Source: Litoribaculum gwangyangense
GTDB taxonomy: Bacteria > Bacteroidota > Bacteroidia > Flavobacteriales > Flavobacteriaceae
NCBI RefSeq assembly: GCF_039543505.1
Contig: NZ_BAABJW010000004.1
Coordinates: forward strand, 479,714 to 543,713
Direction of reading: 5' to 3'
Length of the DNA: 64,000 bases
Below are positions 43,614 through 52,703 of the stretch, in pieces. A program made the translations under genes and the position numbers. The notes below the pieces were generated by a model. The model made no database searches. It was not told the DNA's origin and saw only the letters and a list, made by a program, of their open reading frames with translations. Positions within the stretch are counted from its first letter, which is position 1, and the number at the start of each line of letters is the position of its first letter.

Positions 43614-44780
43614 ATGTCAAAATTCAAGATATTATTGGTAATGGGACATCATGCATGGGGAAATACCATGGGTATACCAAAAGTCTTTTTTGACTTAAAA
43701 AGAGAATATGAACGCATCGGGCATCATGTTGACACATTATCTTATTATGATTTATATCCTAAAGGGCAAAATAAATTAGCTAGGATATTCGGGCCTACCT
43801 TTCCTGAATTAATTTTGAAATATCTAAAAAAGAATGCTTATAAATATGATGTTATTGATGCTAATTTTGAATGCGTTCCATATCCAAAAAAAGCTTTTAA
43901 TTATGATGGACTTCTTTTATTCCGCTCTCATGGGCTTCCCCAAGTATATGAAATTTATGAAAACAGGCCACCTTACAAAACAATAAATGATAGACTTATA
44001 AAAAACATTAAAATAAAAACAAGGTTTGGGAATCTTTACAGATTCTTGGACAGAAAGGTAGGATTAAAAGAACTAAATGCTTCCATAGAGTATGCCGATA
44101 TTGTACATGTTCTTAATAGTCATGAATATGACTTTTTGTCAAGTGAAGGCGTGCCGAAAGAAAAGCTTGTATTACTCCCTAATGGATTACAAGACACATA
44201 TATAGAGAAGGCTTCTTCACAAGAGTTGAATAACAAAAAAAATAACATATCGTTCTTGGCATCTTGGACTATTAGAAAAGGCATAACTGAGTTGAATCAA
44301 ATTTTAAACGAAATTAATTCCCAATTACCCATAGATGAGTTTCATTTGTTAGGTGGAGATCAGCCAGAAAAAGTCGTCTTAAAAGAATTTGAAGCAAACA
44401 ATTATTCTAAGCTCAAAATCACTCCAAAATTCGAGCAAGATGAATTGATTTCTTTACTATCACCTTCAAAAGTTGGCATTTTTCCTAGTTACGTTGAAGG
44501 TTTTGGGTTGGCAGTGGTGGAACAATTAGCCTGTGGCATTCCGGTGGTTGCCTATAATGTTCCTGGTCCTGCTGATATTTTAGGACCCTTAGACTCCTCT
44601 TTACTAATTGAATCTGGGGATACTAAGAGTTTGTGTAAAAAAGTTGTGGAGATATTAAATATGACTGATGAAGCATATGAAAAATTAGCACGTCGTTGCA
44701 AGGAACGTGCTCAATTTTACAGTATGACTAAAGTTGCTGAAAGTTTTTTGAATGTATACAAAAAACATTTAAAGAATTAG
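43614..44780 (+). CDS. Family 4 glycosyltransferase
   Basis: This 388-residue GT-B protein has an N-terminal 'KILLVMGHHAWGNTMGIPKVFFDLKREYERIGHHV'-like start (residues ~4-38) and a C-terminal donor domain with 'PSYVEGFGLAVVEQLACGIPVVAY', which holds the EX7E pair of GT4. It lies 72 bp after ugd. Being next to ugd it could use UDP-glucuronate or UDP-glucose, but nothing in the sequence proves the donor. A cytoplasmic, membrane-peripheral location is expected. Confidence 0.88.
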   Translation: MSKFKILLVMGHHAWGNTMGIPKVFFDLKREYERIGHHVDTLSYYDLYPKGQNKLARIFGPTFPELILKYLKKNAYKYDVIDANFECVPYPKKAFNYDGLLLFRSHGLPQVYEIYENRPPYKTINDRLIKNIKIKTRFGNLYRFLDRKVGLKELNASIEYADIVHVLNSHEYDFLSSEGVPKEKLVLLPNGLQDTYIEKASSQELNNKKNNISFLASWTIRKGITELNQILNEINSQLPIDEFHLLGGDQPEKVVLKEFEANNYSKLKITPKFEQDELISLLSPSKVGIFPSYVEGFGLAVVEQLACGIPVVAYNVPGPADILGPLDSSLLIESGDTKSLCKKVVEILNMTDEAYEKLARRCKERAQFYSMTKVAESFLNVYKKHLKN

Positions 44781-44865
44781 AACATTTTGTTTCAAAGGCT
44801 TATTGAGGAGATAATTGATATAACAGGTAAGAATAAAAATGTGTTTATAATATATTTTAAGTTAA

Positions 44866-45822
44866 ATGGTTGAATCAAATTACAGTAGTCCACTAGTTTC
44901 TGTGTGTATTCCTATGTATAATGTCTCTGAATACATCGAAGAGACATTGCAAAAAATTTTAAAGCAATCCTACCAAAATATTGAAGTGGTTATAGTGGAT
45001 GACCACTCCACAGATGATTCTTATCAAAAAGCTCAAAAATTTGAATCAAAAAAAGTAAAGGTATTCAAAAATAAAAAAAAAGGAGGTAATGCCGCCCGTA
45101 ATTTGGCTTTTGAAAAGTCGAGTGGCGACTATATAAAATTCATGGATTCAGATGATTATTGTTCTGAAACGATGATAGAAAGGCAATTGGAGCGCATGTT
45201 AAAAGATGGCACTGAAGAGACGTTGATACACTCACCGTTAAAAATGTTAGAACCAGACGGTCGTATTTATTCGCTTCCCAGATTTATAGATCAAGATTTT
45301 GTTCCCGGTATTGAGTTACTAGTGGCTATATGGAACCAAGAAGGATGGAATGTGCCTCATTGTCATTTAATGCATCGTCATCTTATTGTTAAATCGGGTG
45401 GTTGGGATGAAACGGTTCTTAAAAACCAAGATGCGGAGTTTTTTGCAAGGGTGGCGGCAGTGGCTGATATGGCATTGTCAGTTGATGACGTTTTTGCCAT
45501 TTGGAGGCAAACCAAAAAAGGCGTGAGCACACAAATTTCGGTAAAAGCGTTTGCAACTGTAATAGATACATTTGAGATTATAATTAGGCTTTTGTTGAAT
45601 TACAAAGATACTCCCGAAATGCGTGAAATATGTTCAAAATATGTCGGCGTTTATGTTTTTACAAACTATCCACTAATAAAACCATTAATGCCAAGGATAA
45701 ACAGGATGTTAACAAAAAACGGTATTAAATTGATTTTACCCGATCGGAAAGCACTTAATGTATTAAGATGGTTGTTCGGTTGGAAATTGTCCATTAGGAT
45801 AATAAAAGCATTAAATTTATAG
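44866..45822 (+). CDS. Family 2 glycosyltransferase
   Basis: This 318-residue protein has the GT-A opening 'LVSVCIPMYNVSEYIEETL' (~10-28), 'VVIVDDHSTDDS' (~43-54), 'GGNAARNLAF' and a DxD-type DSDDY (~85-89), plus 'GGWDETVLKNQDAEFFARV' on the acceptor side. The C-terminal ~90 residues include amphipathic helices that may touch the membrane. Its stop is 1 bp before the next ATG, so the two are coupled. The substrate is unknown. Confidence 0.9.
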   Translation: MVESNYSSPLVSVCIPMYNVSEYIEETLQKILKQSYQNIEVVIVDDHSTDDSYQKAQKFESKKVKVFKNKKKGGNAARNLAFEKSSGDYIKFMDSDDYCSETMIERQLERMLKDGTEETLIHSPLKMLEPDGRIYSLPRFIDQDFVPGIELLVAIWNQEGWNVPHCHLMHRHLIVKSGGWDETVLKNQDAEFFARVAAVADMALSVDDVFAIWRQTKKGVSTQISVKAFATVIDTFEIIIRLLLNYKDTPEMREICSKYVGVYVFTNYPLIKPLMPRINRMLTKNGIKLILPDRKALNVLRWLFGWKLSIRIIKALNL

Positions 45823-45823
45823 C

Positions 45824-46648
45824 ATGATTCCAAAAATAATACACTACTGTTGGTTTGGAGGTGGGGAAAAATCTGCCTTTATAAAAAAGTGCATTAGCAC
45901 TTGGGAAAAGTATTTACCAGAATATGAGATTAAGTGTTGGTCTGAAAAAAATTTTGATGTTAGGGCTAATGCATTTGTAGAGCAGGCTTATCTTCAAAAG
46001 AAATGGGCCTTTGTTTCAGATTATGCGAGATTCTATGTGCTTTACAAAGAAGGGGGGGTTTACATGGATACAGATGTTAAATTGCTAAAACCATTTCCTG
46101 ATTTATGGTTTCAGCATGGGTTTTTTAGTGCACATGAATATCATCCAGGTTTGTTTGAGCAGGAGGGAATTAAGTATTTAAATGAAGAATTTTTACCCAT
46201 AGATAAGGAACAATACATTGATGGATTTTGTATTTTATCAGCCATTATGGCCGCTAAAGCAAATCATCCTTTTTTAAAAGACTGTTTGGAAGAATATCAT
46301 AATATGTCTTTTTTGAATAAGGAAGGTGGTATGAAAGATACCAACGAAGTTATAATAGCCGCCATATTGGGTAGGGTAGCAGTAAAATATGGCTATAGAT
46401 ATATTGATAAAGAACAAATTTTAAGTGAGGATATGCTGATATTGCCTTCCAATGTTTTGGTGGGTAATTTGACGCTTTTAGACAATAATTCGTATGCCAT
46501 CCATCTAATAAATGGGAGTTGGTTGGAAAAAAAAGGTTTTGATAAGTTTATGCATAATATAAGAAATAATCATCCTAAGTTGTTTCCAATATTAAATATT
46601 ATCAATAAGATAAGACTCAAGTTTAAAGGAGTAATAAAAGGAAAGTAA
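45824..46648 (+). CDS. Family 32-type glycosyltransferase (capsular polysaccharide synthesis)
   Basis: This 274-residue protein has the DXD sugar-binding region: 'IPKIIHYCWFGGGEKS' at the start, then 'WAFVSDYARFYVLYKEGGVYMDTDV' split across residues ~61-85 with DTD at 82-84. These are the features of the Gly_transf_sug/GT32 family. In capsule loci such enzymes add mannose, galactose or related sugars. It begins 1 bp after the GT2 gene and is followed by another GT2 gene after 28 bp. Confidence 0.9.
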   Translation: MIPKIIHYCWFGGGEKSAFIKKCISTWEKYLPEYEIKCWSEKNFDVRANAFVEQAYLQKKWAFVSDYARFYVLYKEGGVYMDTDVKLLKPFPDLWFQHGFFSAHEYHPGLFEQEGIKYLNEEFLPIDKEQYIDGFCILSAIMAAKANHPFLKDCLEEYHNMSFLNKEGGMKDTNEVIIAAILGRVAVKYGYRYIDKEQILSEDMLILPSNVLVGNLTLLDNNSYAIHLINGSWLEKKGFDKFMHNIRNNHPKLFPILNIINKIRLKFKGVIKGK

Positions 46649-46676
46649 TGAATGTTTTATAAGATACCACTTAACC

Positions 46677-47651
46677 ATGAGCGGCATTAGCTTGATAATC
46701 CCCACATACAAACGGAAAATAGACTTTGAAAGAACGCTTCATTCTGTAAACAAGCAAATTGAAGATATCAATGAGGTGATTACCATCATTGGTCCTAATG
46801 ATCTTGAAAGTTTCAATTTAGCTAGTTCGTTTAAAAGTAAATTAAGGAATATGAAGGTCATTCAAAGTGAAAAAGCCAGTGTGGTGCATGCTTTAAATCT
46901 GGGATTGCAAGCGAGTACACAAGATATTTTGTGTTTGACGGATGATGATATTGAGTTGCCCGAAGGATGGGCCAAAAGAATAAAAAAAGCATTTAAGGAA
47001 AATACAGACATGGGTGCCTACGGAGGACCCGATAAACTTATTTCGGAGGAGCTTAAAGACTTGGCCTATAATCCAGTGAAAGAAGTTGGTTTATTTAGAT
47101 GGTATGGCATGGTAGGGAATCATCATTTAGGAGTTAAGGAGTCACCCGCGGTGGTGGATGTGTTAAAAGGCGTCAATTTTTCTTTTAGAAGAGACTCATT
47201 GGAAGATTTATCCATTGATATGTTTTTAAAAGATCGCGGTGCCGAACAATGTTGGGAAATCGATTTGGTTCAAAAAATCCAAGGCAACGGCTATAAGGTC
47301 ATTTACGATAATGAAAACTACCTGTTCCATTATATTAGTCAACGTCAACAATATGACCAAAGAAGAGATGTTTTTTCAGTTATAAATTATACCAATATAA
47401 AAAATATGGCTTATGTATATGCCAAGTTCAGACCTTTTAATGAAATTTTATTTATCATTTTTTATGGGCTATTTATAGGTACAAAAGTTCAACCAGGTAT
47501 CGTTAGAGCTTTTACCATGATTAAAAACTATGGTTTAAAAGTTGTATTGGTGCCTTTTAAAAATGTGAAAGCTGTAGGGCTAGGAGTGTTTAACGGATTT
47601 AGATTTAGAATAAAAAGAAACGTGTTTGCTAAACATAAAAAAAGGTTTTAA
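46677..47651 (+). CDS. Family 2 glycosyltransferase
   Basis: This 324-residue protein has GT-A motifs: 'GISLIIPTYKRKIDFERTL' (3-21), 'VHALNLGLQASTQDILCL' and the DxD-type TDDDIEL (~86-92). 'VLKGVNFSFRRDSL' and 'WEIDLVQKIQGNGYKV' form the acceptor side. A hydrophobic segment near residues 258-276 may anchor it to the membrane. It ends 41 bp before the acyltransferase gene. The sugar is unknown. Confidence 0.89.
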   Translation: MSGISLIIPTYKRKIDFERTLHSVNKQIEDINEVITIIGPNDLESFNLASSFKSKLRNMKVIQSEKASVVHALNLGLQASTQDILCLTDDDIELPEGWAKRIKKAFKENTDMGAYGGPDKLISEELKDLAYNPVKEVGLFRWYGMVGNHHLGVKESPAVVDVLKGVNFSFRRDSLEDLSIDMFLKDRGAEQCWEIDLVQKIQGNGYKVIYDNENYLFHYISQRQQYDQRRDVFSVINYTNIKNMAYVYAKFRPFNEILFIIFYGLFIGTKVQPGIVRAFTMIKNYGLKVVLVPFKNVKAVGLGVFNGFRFRIKRNVFAKHKKRF

Positions 47652-47692
47652 CGCTAATAATCCTATTAATTAATTTAAAAGTTGTTATAAGA

Positions 47693-48286
47693 ATGGCAAG
47701 TTTAAGATATTTATGGAAAAATCGAGCAAAGTTCTCGGTTACGAGCAAAGCTTTTTACCGGGCGTGGGGCAAACGTTTGTTTCTTATGAACGATTTGTTA
47801 AAAAAAAATAGGAGGTATAATCATTTGTTAAAGAGAGGAGCCAATATCAGTAAAATGGCTGAAATTGGTGAAGCAGAATTTAAGGGAAACAAAAGTTTGC
47901 TGACTATCGGTTCATTTTCATTCATCGGAAAAGCTAATATAGCATTGCATGATAAAGTAATTATTGGTGATAATGTTTGTATTAATGATGGAGTAATAAT
48001 ACTCACGGCATCCCATGATGTATTTGATCCAAAGTGGCCACACAAGAAAGCTGAAATAACCATAGAAGATTACGTTTGGATTGGCACCGATGCCATGATT
48101 CTTCCTGGTGTTCGTCTCGGAAGAGGTTGTGTAGTAGGGGCTAGGGCTGTAGTATCAAAGTCGGTAAACCCTGGTGAAATTGTTGTAGGAAATCCGGCTA
48201 AAGTATTAAATAAGAATAGAAACATAGCATTTGATTACAACCCGTGTGAGTTTCTAGCAACTAACAGAGCTTGGTTAATTGGTTAA
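47693..48286 (+). CDS. Hexapeptide-repeat acyltransferase
   Basis: This 197-residue protein has left-handed beta-helix turns ('IGDNVCINDGVIILTASHD', 'IEDYVWIGTDAMILPGV', 'LGRGCVVGARAVVSKSV') and the catalytic His in 'ASHDVF', matching maltose/galactoside O-acetyltransferase-like enzymes. The closing 'GEIVVGNPAKVL' is the usual CoA-site segment. The N-terminal ~60 residues are basic. It probably O-acetylates a sugar of the repeat unit, acting in the cytoplasm on lipid-linked precursors. Confidence 0.9.
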   Translation: MASLRYLWKNRAKFSVTSKAFYRAWGKRLFLMNDLLKKNRRYNHLLKRGANISKMAEIGEAEFKGNKSLLTIGSFSFIGKANIALHDKVIIGDNVCINDGVIILTASHDVFDPKWPHKKAEITIEDYVWIGTDAMILPGVRLGRGCVVGARAVVSKSVNPGEIVVGNPAKVLNKNRNIAFDYNPCEFLATNRAWLIG

Positions 48287-48301
48287 AATAATAATTAAAT
48301 A

Positions 48302-49534
48302 ATGAAGATACTCGTCAGTCATCCAACCAGCAATCAAAACAATAGGGCGGTTTTAAGAGGTTTAAAAGACCAGAAGCTACTTTATAAGTTTTATACCTGT
48401 ATTGCTGTTTTTTCTGGAGGCTTTTTAGACAAACTAAAAACTATAGGCCCTTTAAAAGAATTGTCCAGAAGAACTTTTGATGAAGACTTGAAGAAGGTCA
48501 CCAAGATGCTGCCATTCAAAGAAACGATGCGATTATTAAGCACCAAGTTTAGGCTAAAAAGTTTAGTAAAGCATGAAACAGGACTATTTTCCATTGATGC
48601 TGTGTATCATGATATTGATAAAAAAGTAGCAGATAGTTTAAAAAAACATGCCAAAAACCACCTAGATGCTGTGTATGCCTATGAGGATGGGGCGTATTAC
48701 TCCTTTCAAGAGGCAAAAAAGCACCATATAACATGTTTATACGATTTACCCATTGGGTATTGGCGTTATGCAAGACAGTTATTAGCTAAGGAACGGGAAG
48801 CATGGCCCGATTGGGCGGCGACTTTAACCGGCTTTAAAGACTCCGAACAAAAACTCCAACGCAAAGATGAAGAGTTGGCCTTAGCCGATAAAATATTGGT
48901 TGCCAGTACCTTTACAGCCAAAAGCTTAAGGGTCTATCCGGGAAAGTTAGCACCGGTACAAGTGATACCTTATGGGTTTCCAACACCGGTATCCAATAGA
49001 GTGTATGATATCAGTAATCGCCCTTTAAAGTTATTATTTGTGGGTGGGCTGTCGCAACGCAAAGGCATTGCCAATATGCTTGCAGCTGTTGATTATTTCG
49101 TTCCTAAAGTACAATTAACCATTATAGGAAATAAAAGTACTAACGATTGTGAGGCACTGGATAAGGCCTTGTCAAAACATACCTGGATTCCTAGTTTGCC
49201 ACACTCTGAAATACTTACACAAATGCTAGCACATGATGTTTTGTTATTTCCATCGCTTTTTGAGGGTTTTGGATTGGTCATCACCGAAGCGATGTCTCAA
49301 GGAACGCCCGTTATAACAACCGATAGAACGGCAGGCCCCGATCTTATAGAGCATGGAGTGAATGGTTGGTTGGTGGAGGCAGGCTCTACAATGGCCTTGC
49401 AAAGCTGTATAGAGTCCTTAGTTGCCAATCCTGAAAAAATCATCGCTGCTGGAAAAGCCGCTCTGGAAACGGCGAAGAAAAGGCCTTGGTCTGTTTATGG
49501 AAAAGAATTAGCAGAAGCCCTATTAAAAACCTAA
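48302..49534 (+). CDS. Family 4 glycosyltransferase
   Basis: This 410-residue GT-B protein has a C-terminal half with 'LKLLFVGGLSQRKGIANMLAAV' and 'FPSLFEGFGLVITEAMSQGTPVITT', containing the EX7E pair. The N-terminal half begins 'MKILVSHPTSNQNNRAVLRGL'. Its stop codon directly touches the ATG of the polymerase-like gene, so the pair is translationally coupled. Compared with the gene at 54086 its codon choice looks less AT-rich. The donor is unknown. Confidence 0.9.
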   Translation: MKILVSHPTSNQNNRAVLRGLKDQKLLYKFYTCIAVFSGGFLDKLKTIGPLKELSRRTFDEDLKKVTKMLPFKETMRLLSTKFRLKSLVKHETGLFSIDAVYHDIDKKVADSLKKHAKNHLDAVYAYEDGAYYSFQEAKKHHITCLYDLPIGYWRYARQLLAKEREAWPDWAATLTGFKDSEQKLQRKDEELALADKILVASTFTAKSLRVYPGKLAPVQVIPYGFPTPVSNRVYDISNRPLKLLFVGGLSQRKGIANMLAAVDYFVPKVQLTIIGNKSTNDCEALDKALSKHTWIPSLPHSEILTQMLAHDVLLFPSLFEGFGLVITEAMSQGTPVITTDRTAGPDLIEHGVNGWLVEAGSTMALQSCIESLVANPEKIIAAGKAALETAKKRPWSVYGKELAEALLKT

Positions 49535-50863
49535 ATGAATACCGAATTATCCACACATAAAGACAGTATTTCAAAGGAAGAAGCCCTATTGAACCTCATT
49601 AAAAAAGGGATTTGGCTCTACTTTTTCTTGTTGATTTTTGAAGGGGCGCTTCGTAAGTGGTTTTTACCTTTTTTGTCCACCCCACTTTTAATAGTCAGGG
49701 ACCCTGTGGCTTTGTGGTTAATTTTTATCTGTTGGAAGCACAACATTATAAAGGCGAATGCTTATGTGTTGGTCATTACATTCATTACCATGCTGTCTTT
49801 TGCGGCCTCTTTGATGTTTGGCCACGGAAGCCTAACGGTGGCTGTTTTTGGAGCTCGTATTTTAATCCTTCATTTTCCGGTTATGTTTATCATAGGCAAG
49901 GTATTTCATTTGGAAGATGTAATTAAAATGGGCAAGGTGCTTTTAGTTATTGCCATAGGCATGGCAGTGCTCATAGGCTTGCAGTTTTACAGTCCCCAAA
50001 CCGCTTGGGTCAATCGGGGTATTGGTGGTGATACAGAAGGGGCTGGATTTAGTGGGGCCATGGGGTATTTCAGACCTCCTGGTACCTTTTCGTTTACCAC
50101 GGGCAATGTCATGTTTTTTAATATGGCGGCCTGTTATATCTTTTATTTTTGGATGGCCAAGGTAAAAACCAACCGCGGACTATTAATCTTGGCTACAGTG
50201 GCATTATTGGCAGCGGTACCTTTGTCCATAAGTCGAACTTTGATGTTCTCGATAGCGGTTACGTTTATTTTTACGATTATTTCGGTAACCAGTAAGCCAA
50301 AGTTAATCCTCCGTATGGTCATTTTTGCCATATTTGTTATGTTAATTTTAGTTGTACTGAGTAATGCTGAATTTTTTGGAACCGCCACGGAAGCGTTTAC
50401 CGATAGGTTTGAAACGGCCAATAAAGTGGAGGGGGGTATGTCGAACACCTTGTTTGAGCGTTTTTTTGGCCATATGATTCATGCTATCTCGGGTGGTGAT
50501 TTGCCCTTTTTTGGTTATGGTTTGGGCATGGGTACCAATGCGGGAAGTGCTTTATTAACAGGAAAATCAGCCTTTTTAATAGCTGAGGCAGAGTGGTTAA
50601 GACTTATTGGTGAGATGGGCTTTGTTTTGGGTGTTTTGGTATTATTAATAAGGGCTATTTTTTGTGCCGATATTAGCATAAAAAGTTATCAAAACATCAA
50701 GATGGATAACATTTTACCATGGTTATTGCTTAGCTTTGGCATCACGGTTATATTACAAGGACAATGGGCGCAACCGACCATCCTTGGTTTTAGTACCTTG
50801 ATGGGAGGCTTAATATTGGCTTCCTCCAAAAAAGCGGATGCCAAACCCAATCAGGAAATTTAA
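49535..50863 (+). CDS. O-antigen ligase/polymerase-like membrane protein (Wzy candidate)
   Basis: This 442-residue protein has about eleven hydrophobic helices and a large periplasmic loop near residues 150-190 and 285-340. The pattern with 'SISRTLMFSIAVTFIFTIISV' and 'FGYGLGMGTNAGS' resembles O-antigen ligase/polymerase family proteins. In a locus with a flippase and a tyrosine kinase it is the best candidate for the polymerase that joins repeat units at the outer face of the inner membrane. Sequence alone cannot separate polymerase from ligase. Confidence 0.85.
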   Translation: MNTELSTHKDSISKEEALLNLIKKGIWLYFFLLIFEGALRKWFLPFLSTPLLIVRDPVALWLIFICWKHNIIKANAYVLVITFITMLSFAASLMFGHGSLTVAVFGARILILHFPVMFIIGKVFHLEDVIKMGKVLLVIAIGMAVLIGLQFYSPQTAWVNRGIGGDTEGAGFSGAMGYFRPPGTFSFTTGNVMFFNMAACYIFYFWMAKVKTNRGLLILATVALLAAVPLSISRTLMFSIAVTFIFTIISVTSKPKLILRMVIFAIFVMLILVVLSNAEFFGTATEAFTDRFETANKVEGGMSNTLFERFFGHMIHAISGGDLPFFGYGLGMGTNAGSALLTGKSAFLIAEAEWLRLIGEMGFVLGVLVLLIRAIFCADISIKSYQNIKMDNILPWLLLSFGITVILQGQWAQPTILGFSTLMGGLILASSKKADAKPNQEI

Positions 50864-50877
50864 ATGCATTATTAAAC

Positions 50878-52032
50878 ATGACAATCATATTTATAGGCAA
50901 TTACAAACCCGATAAACAAGAAAGTATGGAGCGTTTTACGCTCATGTTATCAGAGGGCTTTACCAATGCTGGTATGGAAATAAAAATTTGGAGACCTTAT
51001 GTTTTTTTTGGTATAAAATCCCTAGATCCTTACAAGGGACTTGGTAAATATTTGGGTTATCTGGATAAATGGCTCGTGTTTCCTTTAGTATTAAAATTCC
51101 GGATCTTAACAAAAGTGAACAAAGCAAACTCTGTTTTTTATCATGTGTGCGATCATTCCAATGCACCTTATTTAAAATATTTACCCAAAAACAATTCAGG
51201 AATTACCTGTCATGATGTATTGGCCATTCGTGGAGCTTTGGGCTATGCCGATGCTTATTGTCCGGCAACAAAAATGGGACAGATTCTTCAAAAGTGGATT
51301 TTAAAAAATTTATCCAAAGCCCATAAAATGGCCTGCGTATCCCACCATACAATGTTTCAGCTCAAAGAATTATCTCCATCTGCCTCCTGGAAGAATAAAG
51401 AATGGCGCGTGATACATAATGCGTTTAATGCGCCTTTTTACCCCATGCTGCCCGAAGAGTATGGTACATTACTCAAACCTTTTGGTATGGACAAAGCGGA
51501 TGAATTCATATTACATGTAGGATCTTCGCTACCCAGAAAAAATAGAAAGCTTTTAATAGATATGCTTAAAAAATTGGAAGGTAAATGGCATGGTTATGTT
51601 TGTTTTGCTGGTGATGTTTTAGAGAAGGAGCTCATGGATTATGCGACACATTTGGGGTTAAGTCACAGAGTCATGTCTATGGAGCGACCAGAACATACGG
51701 TGTTGGTTGCTTTGTTTAGTGCTTGTAAGGCATTTGTGTTTCCCTCATTGTCCGAAGGTTTTGGATGGCCACTGATAGAAGCCCAAGCTTGTGGCGCTCC
51801 CGTAATTGCCAGTAATTTAAATCCTATGCCAGAGGTGAGCGGTGGCGCCGCGATACATGCAGATCCTCTGAATCCTCAATTGTTTGCAGAAGCGTTTCTA
51901 AAGTTGCAAAACGAGTCTTTTAGAAATGAACTTATCGAAAAGGGTTTTGAAAACATTCAAAGGTTTTCAAACGAGCAAATGATACACGGCTATTTAGATT
52001 TATTTGATTTAAAAAAACAAGAGCAGTCATGA
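50878..52032 (+). CDS. Family 4 glycosyltransferase
   Basis: This 384-residue GT-B protein has 'FILHVGSSLPRKNRKLLIDMLKKL' at the start of the donor domain and 'FPSLSEGFGWPLIEAQACGAPVIAS' with the EX7E pair. The N-terminus starts 'MTIIFIGNYKPDKQESMERFT'. Its last four bases overlap the start of the acyltransferase gene (ATGA). It belongs to the same run as the polymerase-like gene, 14 bp upstream. The donor is unknown. Confidence 0.9.
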   Translation: MTIIFIGNYKPDKQESMERFTLMLSEGFTNAGMEIKIWRPYVFFGIKSLDPYKGLGKYLGYLDKWLVFPLVLKFRILTKVNKANSVFYHVCDHSNAPYLKYLPKNNSGITCHDVLAIRGALGYADAYCPATKMGQILQKWILKNLSKAHKMACVSHHTMFQLKELSPSASWKNKEWRVIHNAFNAPFYPMLPEEYGTLLKPFGMDKADEFILHVGSSLPRKNRKLLIDMLKKLEGKWHGYVCFAGDVLEKELMDYATHLGLSHRVMSMERPEHTVLVALFSACKAFVFPSLSEGFGWPLIEAQACGAPVIASNLNPMPEVSGGAAIHADPLNPQLFAEAFLKLQNESFRNELIEKGFENIQRFSNEQMIHGYLDLFDLKKQEQS

Positions 52033-52691
52033 TATTAAAAATTATAACAACTTTAATGCCATGGAAAATACGGCGGTTTTTGCTTCAACGATTATATGGT
52101 TTTGAAATAAACCCAACCGCTCGCATAGGCCTGTCATGGATATTCCCAAAAAAATTGGTGATGGGACCGCACACCAACATTGGTCATTTTACTGTAGCCG
52201 TAAATTTGGATTATATACAAATGGATGCCAATGCAACCATAGGGAGAACCAATTGGATTACAGGGTTTCCAACACATACCGATTCGGCACATTTTAAGCA
52301 TCAACCAAATAGAAAAGCAGAATTGTGTTTAGGAGAATCATCGGCCATTACAAAAAACCATCATTTAGATTGTACGAATTCAATTAAAATTGGAAAATTC
52401 ACGACTATAGCAGGTTATAATACCCAATTTTTAACCCATTCCATCAACGTTTTAGAAAACAGACAAGATAGTGCGCCCATAACCATAGGCGATTATACAT
52501 TTGTAGGGACTAATTCCGTCATTCTTAATGGGGCCGTTTTACCCTCGTATTCTGTTTTGGGTGCTAAATCCTTATTGAATAAGAAGTTTAACACCGAATG
52601 GCGGTTATATGGAGGCGTGCCTGCCAAAGAAATAAGTGACATACCAAAAACGGCAAAATATTTTTCAAGAAAAGACGGATTTGTAAATTAG
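52029..52691 (+). CDS. Hexapeptide-repeat acyltransferase
   Basis: This 220-residue left-handed beta-helix protein resembles colanic-acid-type acetyltransferases. Hexapeptide turns run from about residue 30 ('ARIGLSWIFPKKLVMG', 'ATIGRTNWITGF') through 'IGDYTFVGTNSVILNGAVLPSYSVLGAKS'. A candidate catalytic His lies in 'TQFLTHSINV'. The ATG overlaps the upstream glycosyltransferase stop by 4 bp. It probably adds an acetyl or similar group to a sugar of the repeat unit. Confidence 0.85.
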   Translation: MILKIITTLMPWKIRRFLLQRLYGFEINPTARIGLSWIFPKKLVMGPHTNIGHFTVAVNLDYIQMDANATIGRTNWITGFPTHTDSAHFKHQPNRKAELCLGESSAITKNHHLDCTNSIKIGKFTTIAGYNTQFLTHSINVLENRQDSAPITIGDYTFVGTNSVILNGAVLPSYSVLGAKSLLNKKFNTEWRLYGGVPAKEISDIPKTAKYFSRKDGFVN

Positions 52692-52703
52692 AAGTAAAAA
52701 GCC